Shown piece by piece: positions 18,501-25,732 of a stretch of 64,000 nucleotides of DNA. The notes under the pieces were generated by a model. The model saw only the letters and a program-made list of their open reading frames with translations, was not told the DNA's origin and did not search any database. A program made the translations under genes and the position numbers. Source of the DNA: Autumnicola tepida (lineage in GTDB: Bacteria; Bacteroidota; Bacteroidia; Flavobacteriales; Flavobacteriaceae); the NCBI RefSeq assembly GCF_031846485.1, contig NZ_JAVRHQ010000013.1, positions 1 through 64,000 on the forward strand, read 5' to 3'. Numbering within the stretch: position 1 is the stretch's first letter; each line of letters starts with the position of its first letter.

Positions 18501-18788
18501 GGGCTCAAAAATTACACGAACTGTTCCTTCCCCCGCACTGGTGGCATCGGAAGCGATATAGCGCATTCCCTGCACCCCGTTTATTGAGGTTTCCAGCGGG
18601 ATAAGGGTGGATTTTACAAGTACGTCTGCACTTGCCCCGGGATACGCAATAAAAATATTGACCGTGGTTGGGGCAATTTGTGGGAACTGTGATATTGGCA
18701 GTTGTTTTATCGCGAGTAATCCCGTAAAGACAATGATTACCGAGATTACAATGGCCAATACCGGTCTATGAATAAATTTTTTAAACAT
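15552..18788 (-). CDS. RND multidrug efflux permease (HAE1/AcrB family)
   Basis: This 1078-residue inner-membrane proton antiporter is of full length for the family, with 12 predicted helices in two duplicated halves, each carrying a large periplasmic loop. Landmarks are the N-terminal FIHRPVLAIVISVIIVFTGLLAIKQLP, the helix-4 relay VLAIGIVVDNAIVVVEAV with its two aspartates (D407/D408 in AcrB), GxPxGxFxxQFS-like SGPVGVFYRQFSITMAGS, and GLLGKNAVLIVEFA in the second half. It sits between its adaptor (23-base gap) and outer-membrane partner. The C-terminal tail is long and basic. Organic solutes, dyes or antibiotics are the usual substrates. Confidence 0.92.
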   Translation of the reverse strand: MFKKFIHRPVLAIVISVIIVFTGLLAIKQLPISQFPQIAPTTVNIFIAYPGASADVLVKSTLIPLETSINGVQGMRYIASDATSAGEGTVRVIFEPGTDPNEAVVRVKTRVDQVMPLLPELVQREGVTITPVQPSMLMYVNLYSKDKNNDEKFLYNYAYTRIVPEIQRINGIASAKILGSRKYAMRVWLKPDRMRAYNISAEEVLEAMDEQSILARPGRLGRSSGKKAQSLEYVLSYRSRYSEPEEYKDIILRANEEGEIIKLGDVADVELGSEFFDIYSNLDGKPSASIVLKQTFGSNGSDVIKDVKDKLKELKADLPPGVDYQISYDVSNFLDASIEQVLHTLRDAFILVAIVVFLFLGDWRSTLIPIIAVPVSLVGAFFIMQIFGLSINLITLFALVLAIGIVVDNAIVVVEAVHVKMEEENLSPYKASQEVLGEIGGAIVAITLVMVSVFIPISFMSGPVGVFYRQFSITMAGSIVISAVVALTLTPVLCAMLLKNNHGKKKKKSPAARFIDWFNRGFERLTGRYVGFLRYIVNRRVLTFGILLAFCAGIFLTNQVLPAGFIPSEDQGMIYAIIQTPPGATLERTNEVAKKLQKISEEIEGVESVSSLAGYEIMTEGRGSNAGTCLINLKPWSEREHSVHEIMEELEEETRDLGAVIEYFEPPAVPGFGSSGGFSMRLLDKTNSTDYHEFEKINNEFLEELGKRKELSGLFTFFAANYPQYELSINNKAAMKKGVSISKAMENLNILIGSTYEQGFIRFGRFFKVYTQAAPEYRRIPSDLEKLYVKNEEGEMVPYSAFMKMEKKLGPNEITRYNLYNSAAIRGLPAPGYTSGDAINAIREVAKEKLPHGYDIAWEGLSYDEANRGNDALYIFIIVLVFVYFVLAAQYESFLLPFVVLLSLPVGVFGSFLLLKIMGLSNDVYAQIGVIMLVGLLGKNAVLIVEFAVQKHRQGATVLEAAIEGARMRFRPILMTSFAFVAGLIPLVIATGAGAIGNRTIGGSAMGGMLIGTLFGVILIPGLYFIFGKMAEGRSLIKDEHDEPMSEEFMRTSESSIRLKLRKMNKQLKKLMKRKGDE

Positions 18789-18811
18789 TTTGTTTAATGA
18801 TTATTAGATTA

Positions 18812-19897
18812 CTATTCGGCATACATATCCAGGCCGGCTAAAACCTCTTCCGGCTCTTCAAACTCATAATTGATCTTCTCATTATCCTTCACCATTCGTA
18901 TGCCCTCAAGCAATATTTTGTCATTTTCAGATAATCCATTTTCAACTGCAAACAAGTGCGGCATTTCTGCTCCTACCTTCACTTCTTTCTGATGCACCAC
19001 ATGGTCTTCTCCAATTACAAACACATAATGCTTATCAAGAACTTCAAAGGTTGCTTTTTGCGGGATGAGCAGGGCATCGTCCAAAGGGATTTTCATCAGG
19101 ATACTTCCTGTTTCCCCATGTCTTAGCAGTTCGTTTGGATTGTCAAAAACAGCACGAAAGGCAATGTTCCCGGTTTCATTGTTAAATTCCCCTTCAATGG
19201 TTTCCACCACGCCATGTTGATCGTACTCTTTATTATTCGCCATTAGCAGGTCTACCTGCGTATTTTCTTTACTTCCGGTAGAGGCATAGTTGAGGTATTC
19301 TGCTTCCGGCACATTATAGTAAACCCACATTTTGCTGTTGTCTGAAAGGGTGGTGAGCAGCTCGCCTTCTTCTACAAGGCTTCCAAGTTTTAAATGAAGC
19401 CGGTCCACAATCCCATCAAAAGGCGCACGTATTTCAGTAAAATTCAGGTGTACCTGCGCCAGCGCCATTTCAGCTTTAGCTTTGTCATACTGTGCTTTGG
19501 CCATGGCAAGTTCATTAGGGGCAACCACATCATTATCGGCCAGTTTCTTGGTATTCTGGTACTCGATTTCAGCAAAATCGGCTTCTGCTTTGGCCTTTTG
19601 CAATTCGGCCTGGTAGAGGCTGGGAGTGATCTTAAATAAAAGCTGCCCTTCTTTTACTTTTTCACCTTCATCCACATAAATTTTTTGAAGGTAACCTTTC
19701 TCCTGGGCCCTTATCTCGATGTTTCTTATAGAGTTAATTTGCGCAACATAATCTTTGGTGATTATGGTGTCTTTTTCTATCGGACTGGTAACAAGGAATT
19801 TGGTTTCCACTTCCTTTTTTTCTTTTTCCGATTTACAGCTTGTGCCACAAAACAGCATACACAAGGCCACTAGCATGAGAATTTTCCTCATCATCAT
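18812..19897 (-). CDS. RND efflux periplasmic adaptor lipoprotein
   Basis: The membrane-fusion protein links the permease to the outer-membrane channel. Starting from the MMMRK methionines gives a proper lipoprotein signal (lipobox GTSC, C21); an upstream ATG at 19945 would add 16 residues before the signal peptide and is unlikely. The order is lipoyl half-motif (EIRAQEKGYLQKIYVDEGEKVKEGQLLF), an alpha-helical hairpin (AELQKAKAEADFAEIEYQNTKKL), second lipoyl half (EIRAPFDGIVDRLHLKLGSLVEEG), and the beta-barrel domain. First gene of the three-gene pump operon. Confidence 0.9.
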   Translation of the reverse strand: MMMRKILMLVALCMLFCGTSCKSEKEKKEVETKFLVTSPIEKDTIITKDYVAQINSIRNIEIRAQEKGYLQKIYVDEGEKVKEGQLLFKITPSLYQAELQKAKAEADFAEIEYQNTKKLADNDVVAPNELAMAKAQYDKAKAEMALAQVHLNFTEIRAPFDGIVDRLHLKLGSLVEEGELLTTLSDNSKMWVYYNVPEAEYLNYASTGSKENTQVDLLMANNKEYDQHGVVETIEGEFNNETGNIAFRAVFDNPNELLRHGETGSILMKIPLDDALLIPQKATFEVLDKHYVFVIGEDHVVHQKEVKVGAEMPHLFAVENGLSENDKILLEGIRMVKDNEKINYEFEEPEEVLAGLDMYAE

Positions 19898-20047
19898 TAA
19901 GGTTTTAAATAAAATATAATTGTTGAATTGTTCCGGATAGGACAAAAAGATGCTTTGCCGGAAGCTGTCTTCAGAAGAATTGCTGAAGAAAACGCGGCAG
20001 CATAAAAGAAGCAGGCAGTTACTTAAAACAGCCCGCCTAATTTAGAA

Positions 20048-20467
20048 TCATAATCTAAGGACACAGAACCTGATATATGCAGGACTGTTGGATGAAAATA
20101 AGCTGGTTTGTTCGCTAAGGGAGAAGCGATTGCTGGGATAGCATAATAGGTATTTTGATAATACAGCGTAAAAAAGAGTTTCTAAATTGCTGTTATCAAA
20201 GTTTTTATTGAAGGCATTTGATTCTTCCTGAGATTCTTCAATTTCTGTTTCTTCAGGCTCAGCGAATTTCTTTTTTGTTTCTGAAGAGTTGCAATGCCTG
20301 AAGAAAGCATTGTTATTTTCCAGAGCGCTGTTGGCCTGTGCTGAATGGTTTTTGGCCTGGGAAAGATAAGTTGTAGCCTGTTTGTGCAGGTTGAGGGCAG
20401 AGACCTGGGCTAATCCGCTAAACAGCAGAATAAAAAACGCTATAAAAAATCTGAGGAGCAACTTCAT
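20048..20467 (-). CDS. small secreted protein upstream of the efflux operon
   Basis: About 139 residues from the preferred Met (MKLLLRFF; an in-frame ATG four codons earlier also exists). A signal peptide covers the first ~25 residues. The mature part has a low-complexity acidic stretch (AEPEETEIEESQEESNAF) and a hydrophobic C-terminal third. No family was recognised. It lies 150 bases upstream of the adaptor gene on the same strand and could be co-transcribed with the pump. Function unknown. Confidence 0.5.
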   Translation of the reverse strand: MKLLLRFFIAFFILLFSGLAQVSALNLHKQATTYLSQAKNHSAQANSALENNNAFFRHCNSSETKKKFAEPEETEIEESQEESNAFNKNFDNSNLETLFYAVLSKYLLCYPSNRFSLSEQTSLFSSNSPAYIRFCVLRL

Positions 20468-20748
20468 ATGCGTCGGCAAAACTATATAATGTTCTAAATA
20501 AGAACAAGAAGATATTCAAGAAAGTTTAACTAATTTTTATAAAATTTGCCCTTTAAATCCGGGAGCTTGTGTTAATATCTGATAGACAATTATTTAGTGC
20601 GCAGGTAAAGTTTAAACTCTTCCTGTTTCTATTAATCGAAAAATTTTCTGAAGAATTTGCCTACTTTGTAATCTTAAAGTTTTAGGAGCGAACAGAGATT
20701 GTTCTGATTACACTGAAATATAAAAAAATTCATGATTAGCCTTACTAT

Positions 20749-22077
20749 ATGTATAAAAAAGCCATGTTTTGTTTGCTTTTGGGGATAGCAGGTTTTACAA
20801 ATGCACAAAACCCTTTGATCAAAGATCAGTTCACAGCAGATCCTACTGCAAGGCTGTTCAACGGAAAAATTTATGTGTATCCTTCTCACGATATTGTGCC
20901 ACCTGAAGGGGAGGGCAGGGCAGGATGGTTTAATATGGCAGATTATCACGTGTTCTCTTCTGCAGACCTGGTAACATGGGAAGATCATGGTGTAATTTTA
21001 AGCCAGAAAGAAGTACCATGGGCAGATAAAGATGCTTACAGTATGTGGGCGCCAGATGCTGTAGAAAAAAATGGAAAATATTATTTCTATTTCCCCACGC
21101 GGGGGAAAGGAGCAGGTAATGGAGAAGGTGGTTTTTCAATAGGCGTAGCGACAGCAGATAAACCGGAAGGCCCTTTTATTCCGCAGGAAGAACCCATACA
21201 GGGAGTAACGGGTATAGATCCAAATGTTTTTATTGATAAAGACGGGCAGGCATATCTTTACTGGTCACAGGGCAAAATATATGGAGCGAGATTACAAGGC
21301 AATATGCTTAGTTTAGCGTCAGATCCCATAATTTTTAGAGAACTACCACAGGAGGGCCATATAGAAGGGCCTTTTGTTTTTGAACGTGAAGGTATTTATT
21401 ACTTGACTTATCCTCATGTGGCCAATAAAATTGAGAGGCTGGAATATGCCACCGGTAATGATCCTCTTGGCCCTTTTACTCCGCAGGGAGTAATTATGGA
21501 TGAATCTGATTCTGGTACATGGACCAATCATCATTCTATTACAGAATTTAAGGATCAATGGATTTTATTTTATCATGATAATGATCTTTCTCCAGATTTT
21601 GACAAAAACAGGTCTATAAAGGCTGACAGCCTTTTCTTTAATAAGGATGGCAGTATTCAGAAAGTAATTCCCAGTTTACGCGGAGTAGGAGTGACAGATG
21701 CCACCCAAAAAATTGAAATTGACAGGTACTCCGGGAAAAGCCCCGACGCTTCTGTTGCTTTTATTGAACCTGAAGATACTTTTAAGGGGTGGTATATTGC
21801 TCTTAATAGTAATGAATGGGTGCAATATAACCAGGTGGAATTCCCGGAGGGTTTAAAAAAAGTGAAAATAAGAGCCTCTTCAGGATCAGGAGGTGTTCTA
21901 CAATTAAGGTTGAAGAATGTAAAAGGGCCGGTGATTTCTGAAATTACTGTTCCAGAAAACAAGGGATGGACTATAATTGAAGCAAAACTTCAAAATTACA
22001 CCCCTGGAAAGCATAATCTGGTTGTGGTTGTAAAGCAGAATGCTGCTAAAGTAGACTGGGTAAGCTTTAGTAAATAA
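20749..22077 (+). CDS. glycoside hydrolase family 43 with C-terminal CBM6-like module
   Basis: This 442-residue exported enzyme (signal peptide to ~Q20) has a five-bladed propeller GH43 catalytic domain. The expected acidic triad is visible: D31 in DPTARLF (general base), D157 in GIDPNVF (pKa modulator) and E206 in IEGPFVF (general acid). Residues ~325-442 form a jelly-roll beta-sandwich typical of CBM6 (AFIEPEDTFKGWYIALNSNEWVQYNQVEF...KVDWVSFSK). Members cleave beta-xylosides or alpha-arabinofuranosides. The specificity here is not determinable. Its stop is 12 bases from the convergent serine-hydrolase gene. Confidence 0.88.
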   Translation: MYKKAMFCLLLGIAGFTNAQNPLIKDQFTADPTARLFNGKIYVYPSHDIVPPEGEGRAGWFNMADYHVFSSADLVTWEDHGVILSQKEVPWADKDAYSMWAPDAVEKNGKYYFYFPTRGKGAGNGEGGFSIGVATADKPEGPFIPQEEPIQGVTGIDPNVFIDKDGQAYLYWSQGKIYGARLQGNMLSLASDPIIFRELPQEGHIEGPFVFEREGIYYLTYPHVANKIERLEYATGNDPLGPFTPQGVIMDESDSGTWTNHHSITEFKDQWILFYHDNDLSPDFDKNRSIKADSLFFNKDGSIQKVIPSLRGVGVTDATQKIEIDRYSGKSPDASVAFIEPEDTFKGWYIALNSNEWVQYNQVEFPEGLKKVKIRASSGSGGVLQLRLKNVKGPVISEITVPENKGWTIIEAKLQNYTPGKHNLVVVVKQNAAKVDWVSFSK

Positions 22078-22089
22078 GCCGCTTTACCT

Positions 22090-23436
22090 TTAGGACACAG
22101 CAGCAAGGATCTCTTTTAGAAAAGCATCAATATTAAATTGTGGATCTTCGGTAAGGCCAAACCTCACGATCACCATCTCTTTTGAAGGAATAATGAAAAT
22201 ATACTGTCCCTGGAAACCATTGCAGGAGAACATGTCTCTGGGAACATTGGGATATTTTCCTTCGGCATTTAACCAGAAATGTGCGCCGTATTCTCCATTG
22301 GAAGTATTGGTTGGTTTAGCCGAATAATCTACCCAGGATTCATTTAAAACCTGCTCTCCGTTCCATTTTCCCTTATTCAGGTAAAGCAGGCCGAATTTAG
22401 CCCAATCCCTTGCAGTGGCCCAGGCGTAGGATGAGCCAATGTAATTGCCTTCCAGGTCGGTTTCAATAGTCATGGAATTCATCCCTATTTTATCTATAAG
22501 TTCCCGGTACCAGAAATCCATGTACTCCTGGTGACTGCCGAATTGCTTCCGGATGAACCAGGAGAGCAGATTGGTCGTCCCCGAAGAATAATTCCAGCTT
22601 TCGTTTGGCTTGCCTTTTAATGGTTTTTCCAGTTGGACATGGGGCATGTTTTTTTCCATAAAAAGCATCCTGTTAACATCAGATAAAGTGGAATAATCTT
22701 CTTCCCATTCCAGGCCGCTGTTCATCTGCAATAAATTGTTCAGCGAAATTTTTGCACGTTCATCATTTTTCCATTCGGGAAATAAATTATTCTGCTCCAG
22801 GAAAATCCTGCCTTGTTTCTCTAGTATTCCCAAAACAGCATTGGTCACACTTTTAGTCATGGACCAGCCCAGGAACTTGGAATTTTCCGAAAATCCCGGC
22901 GAATATTTTTCAGCTACTAATTTGTTTTTATGTAGCACAAGGACGGCACGTGTTTTTTTAGAATTTTCATTCTCACGGTCAAAGGCAGAATCCACGGCTA
23001 ATTGCAAAGCAGGAATATTTATGCCAGGAGAAGTTGGAATGTTATATACCTGCTGCCCGTTTGGGAAGCCCTTATTAGCTGCTGAAAAGTTGCGGACAGG
23101 TTGCGGGATTTTAGGTATTTCACCCTTAAAATTATCGGGTAAAAGAATGCTTCCAATTCCTTTTTTAAAAACTGCGGTCCTCTTTTTTAATCCCAGAATA
23201 GAGGAAGAAACAGACTTTTCTTCAAAATCGACTTCATTCTTAGCATAATATACCGGTAAGAAATTATTGTCTCCGGCTTCAATAGATTCCAGGCTCCGGC
23301 CTCCTTCAAAGGTCCAGGAACAAACATTTTTTGCCGCGAAACCGGTAAGGATATTCAACTTTGGATAATTCCTGTATATAAAATAGGCTAAGGAAGGGAT
23401 GCCTGCTAACAGGCCGTATTTTACTTTTTTATTCAT
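22090..23436 (-). CDS. serine hydrolase of the beta-lactamase class C / esterase family
   Basis: The 448-residue protein begins with a signal anchor (residues ~6-21) and is likely periplasmic. The active-site S192-x-x-K195 (WSMTKSV) and Y283-x-S285 (NYSSGT) of the penicillin-binding-protein-like fold are present. Bacterial relatives act as esterases, peptidases or amide hydrolases rather than true beta-lactamases. Convergent with the GH43 gene. The residue 1-150 region before the catalytic fold is unusually long and has no recognised domain. Confidence 0.82.
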   Translation of the reverse strand: MNKKVKYGLLAGIPSLAYFIYRNYPKLNILTGFAAKNVCSWTFEGGRSLESIEAGDNNFLPVYYAKNEVDFEEKSVSSSILGLKKRTAVFKKGIGSILLPDNFKGEIPKIPQPVRNFSAANKGFPNGQQVYNIPTSPGINIPALQLAVDSAFDRENENSKKTRAVLVLHKNKLVAEKYSPGFSENSKFLGWSMTKSVTNAVLGILEKQGRIFLEQNNLFPEWKNDERAKISLNNLLQMNSGLEWEEDYSTLSDVNRMLFMEKNMPHVQLEKPLKGKPNESWNYSSGTTNLLSWFIRKQFGSHQEYMDFWYRELIDKIGMNSMTIETDLEGNYIGSSYAWATARDWAKFGLLYLNKGKWNGEQVLNESWVDYSAKPTNTSNGEYGAHFWLNAEGKYPNVPRDMFSCNGFQGQYIFIIPSKEMVIVRFGLTEDPQFNIDAFLKEILAAVS

Positions 23437-23728
23437 TTATGGGAGGTTACACTTATAAAATTAAGCATAAACAGTTTTGGTAATAAGATTCTCTTCATAA
23501 TTTTTTCTGAATCTTTAGTATCGGAAAAAAGGCAAAAACCGGTATCGGGAATAAAACCTTATTTTTGCGCCGGATTTTCACAAATTTCAAAAAGTTGATT
23601 TTTAATTTAAGATGCACTGGCTTACCTCATTGCATCAGGCCTGATTTTGTTGTACAGGCTTTTTCTCTAGTCCAATCTTATATATTATGAATTTATCGAC
23701 AATATTTTTAGAAGCTCAAGGCACTAAG

Positions 23729-25414
23729 ATGATTTTACATCCCGGGTTGAGCAGGAGCTTTATTCTCCTGCTGTTTTTTCTGCTTATTTTTTCCCGCGCC
23801 TCTGCACAGCAAGAGGAAGTTTTGCAGGAGCTTATTCAAACCATAGAAAATACCGCTGAATACGATGCAGGCAAAATTCAACGCATTAATGAACTTAAGG
23901 TTGAGCTGAAGGCGCAGCCAATGGGAGAATTCCGGCAGCGGTTTGATCTCACTAGGGCTTTATTTTATGAGTATAGGATTTTTAAACAGGATTCGGCTTT
24001 TAAATATGCCCTTATTAGCAAAGAACTTGCAGAAAAACTGGGAGGCGAACAGTTGTTGGCAGAGACCACGCTAGATCTTGCCAATGTTTGTGTTTCTGCC
24101 GGAATGTTCAGGGAAGCCCTTGGATATCTGGACACCGTTGTGCTAGAGGGGCTTCCGGAGACTACAAGGTTTACGTATTTTGGTTTATTAGGAAGATGCT
24201 ATACGGATATGGCAGAATATAGCAGTATCTCTTATTTTTCCAGGCGTTATGAAGAAATAGCAGAAGATTATCATGAAAAAGCACTTTCCCTTGCATTACC
24301 CGGCACATGGGATTATATAATGCTGCATGGTTACCTAGAATATAAAAATGCTAATCTGGAAGAGGCACTTAATGATTTGCTTCCGCTTTTGGAAAAGAAT
24401 CAGGACATAAGGGCACAGGCCGTAATAAACTCAGTTCTGGGAGATATTTATGCACAAATGGACAATAAAGAAAAGACCATTTTTCATTTATCCCGGGCCT
24501 CAATCGCAGACATAAAATCATCAGCAAAAGAAAATTTGGCAATGATACGCCTGGCAGAATTTCTTTTTAAAGAAGGAGAAATAAAACTGGCTTCGGAATT
24601 TATAAAAAAAGCCAATCAGGATGCGGAAAGCTATGGCGCGCAACAGCGAAAAATCAGGGTTGGGGCAATATTACCGCTAATTGAGGAACAAATTATCGAG
24701 CAGGTGGAGACGCAAAGGCAAAGGCTTTACAGGCAAAATATAATGCTTTCTGTTTTGCTGGTCTTTGTGTTGGTATTGGCTATTGTCACCTATTTGCAGG
24801 TGAGGCGGTTAAAGAAGGCACGAAGAGCCCTTGTGGAAGCACATCATGACCTCCAGGTAAAAAATGAGCAGGTAATTCATGTAAATGAAGAAATAAACCT
24901 TAAAAATATTGAGCTGAACAGTGTAAATAATAAATTACTGGAAGCGAATAAGATTAAAGAAGAGTATATCGGCTTTTTCTTTACTCAGGATGCTGATATT
25001 TTTGAAAAATTTAAAGAGTTTAAAACACGAATCGAGGAAAACCTGAAAAAGGAGAACCTGGATGGTATAAAATATCTTGCTAATAGTTATGACTTAAAGC
25101 GGGAGAAGAAAAAATTACTCAGGAATTTTGATGAAGCCTTCATTAAACTGTTCCCTAATTTTACAGAAGAATTTAATTCCCTATTAAAAGATGAAGAAAA
25201 AATAAGAATGAAGGAGGGGCAAATCCTCAATAAGGAGTTACGCATTTTTGCCCTGATGAGATTGGGAATTAACCACAATGAAATTATTGCTCAAATTTTA
25301 GGCTATTCTGTTAATTCTATCTACGCATATAAAACAAAAATCAGGAAGAAATCGATGTTCGATAAGAAGGATTTTGATAGAATGCTTCTTGAAAACACCC
25401 GTCTAAAGCTGTAA
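23729..25414 (+). CDS. membrane-spanning TPR regulator with DUF6377/LuxR-type DNA-binding domain (SusR-like)
   Basis: This inner-membrane one-component regulator sits directly upstream of the starch-utilization operon. The Met at 23729 gives a compact signal peptide (MILHPGLSRSFILLLFFLLIFSRASA); an ATG at 23687 would extend it by 14 residues. Order: periplasmic TPR-like helices (~60-330), one membrane helix (IMLSVLLVFVLVLAIVTYL), a coiled coil, then a cytoplasmic C-terminal domain. The end (RLGINHNEIIAQILGYSVNSIYAYKTKIRKK) is a LuxR-like helix-turn-helix. Proteins of this layout control sugar-utilization loci in Bacteroidota. That it senses maltodextrin and activates susC is inferred from location. 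Confidence 0.82.
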   Translation: MILHPGLSRSFILLLFFLLIFSRASAQQEEVLQELIQTIENTAEYDAGKIQRINELKVELKAQPMGEFRQRFDLTRALFYEYRIFKQDSAFKYALISKELAEKLGGEQLLAETTLDLANVCVSAGMFREALGYLDTVVLEGLPETTRFTYFGLLGRCYTDMAEYSSISYFSRRYEEIAEDYHEKALSLALPGTWDYIMLHGYLEYKNANLEEALNDLLPLLEKNQDIRAQAVINSVLGDIYAQMDNKEKTIFHLSRASIADIKSSAKENLAMIRLAEFLFKEGEIKLASEFIKKANQDAESYGAQQRKIRVGAILPLIEEQIIEQVETQRQRLYRQNIMLSVLLVFVLVLAIVTYLQVRRLKKARRALVEAHHDLQVKNEQVIHVNEEINLKNIELNSVNNKLLEANKIKEEYIGFFFTQDADIFEKFKEFKTRIEENLKKENLDGIKYLANSYDLKREKKKLLRNFDEAFIKLFPNFTEEFNSLLKDEEKIRMKEGQILNKELRIFALMRLGINHNEIIAQILGYSVNSIYAYKTKIRKKSMFDKKDFDRMLLENTRLKL

Positions 25415-25732
25415 ATCTTCAATTATAGGGAATAATTTTCTATATATAGATATGGTGTATGTTGTAGTTAATTATATTAAAATCAGATACTTAAGTTTAA
25501 TATATGCACTAAATTTTCTATATGCTTTTTGTAATAAGTTATAGGAGCTTTTAAATTCTTCAAATTTGTACTGTCTGTAATTATTTATCACGTTCAGATA
25601 CTTTTTAGCCTGATGTATTTTTTCTTATGCAGGAAAAAATTCCCTTTAGATCCATCTTTTGGGATGTAAGCGAAAACGTTTTCAGCACAGAAACCATTAG
25701 GATAAGTAAAAATTAACGTCAAAAATTATTAA
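25415..25732 (+). promoter_or_regulatory. susC upstream region, 318 bases
   Basis: AT-rich (several TATATA and TAATTATA runs near 25440-25500), no ORF. It contains the perfect 12-base palindrome described separately, 50 bases before the susC start. No clear TAnnTTTG element is visible in the last 60 bases, which fits a promoter that needs an activator. Confidence 0.5.
25672..25683. promoter_or_regulatory. perfect palindrome GAAAACGTTTTC before susC
   Basis: GAAAACGTTTTC, with flanking GC...AGC, has the central CG and AT-rich arms typical of LacI/GalR-family operators (compare AAAACGTTTT-type sites). The location, 49 bases before the susC ATG, suits control of the starch locus. No LacI-type gene lies in the window, so the binding protein is unknown. 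Confidence 0.5.

Noticed and set aside
15544..18561. Several plus-strand ORFs of 65-157 codons opposite the RND permease
   Set aside because: Antisense shadows of a long, well-recognised gene; Ser/Pro/Thr-rich composition typical of the complementary frame.
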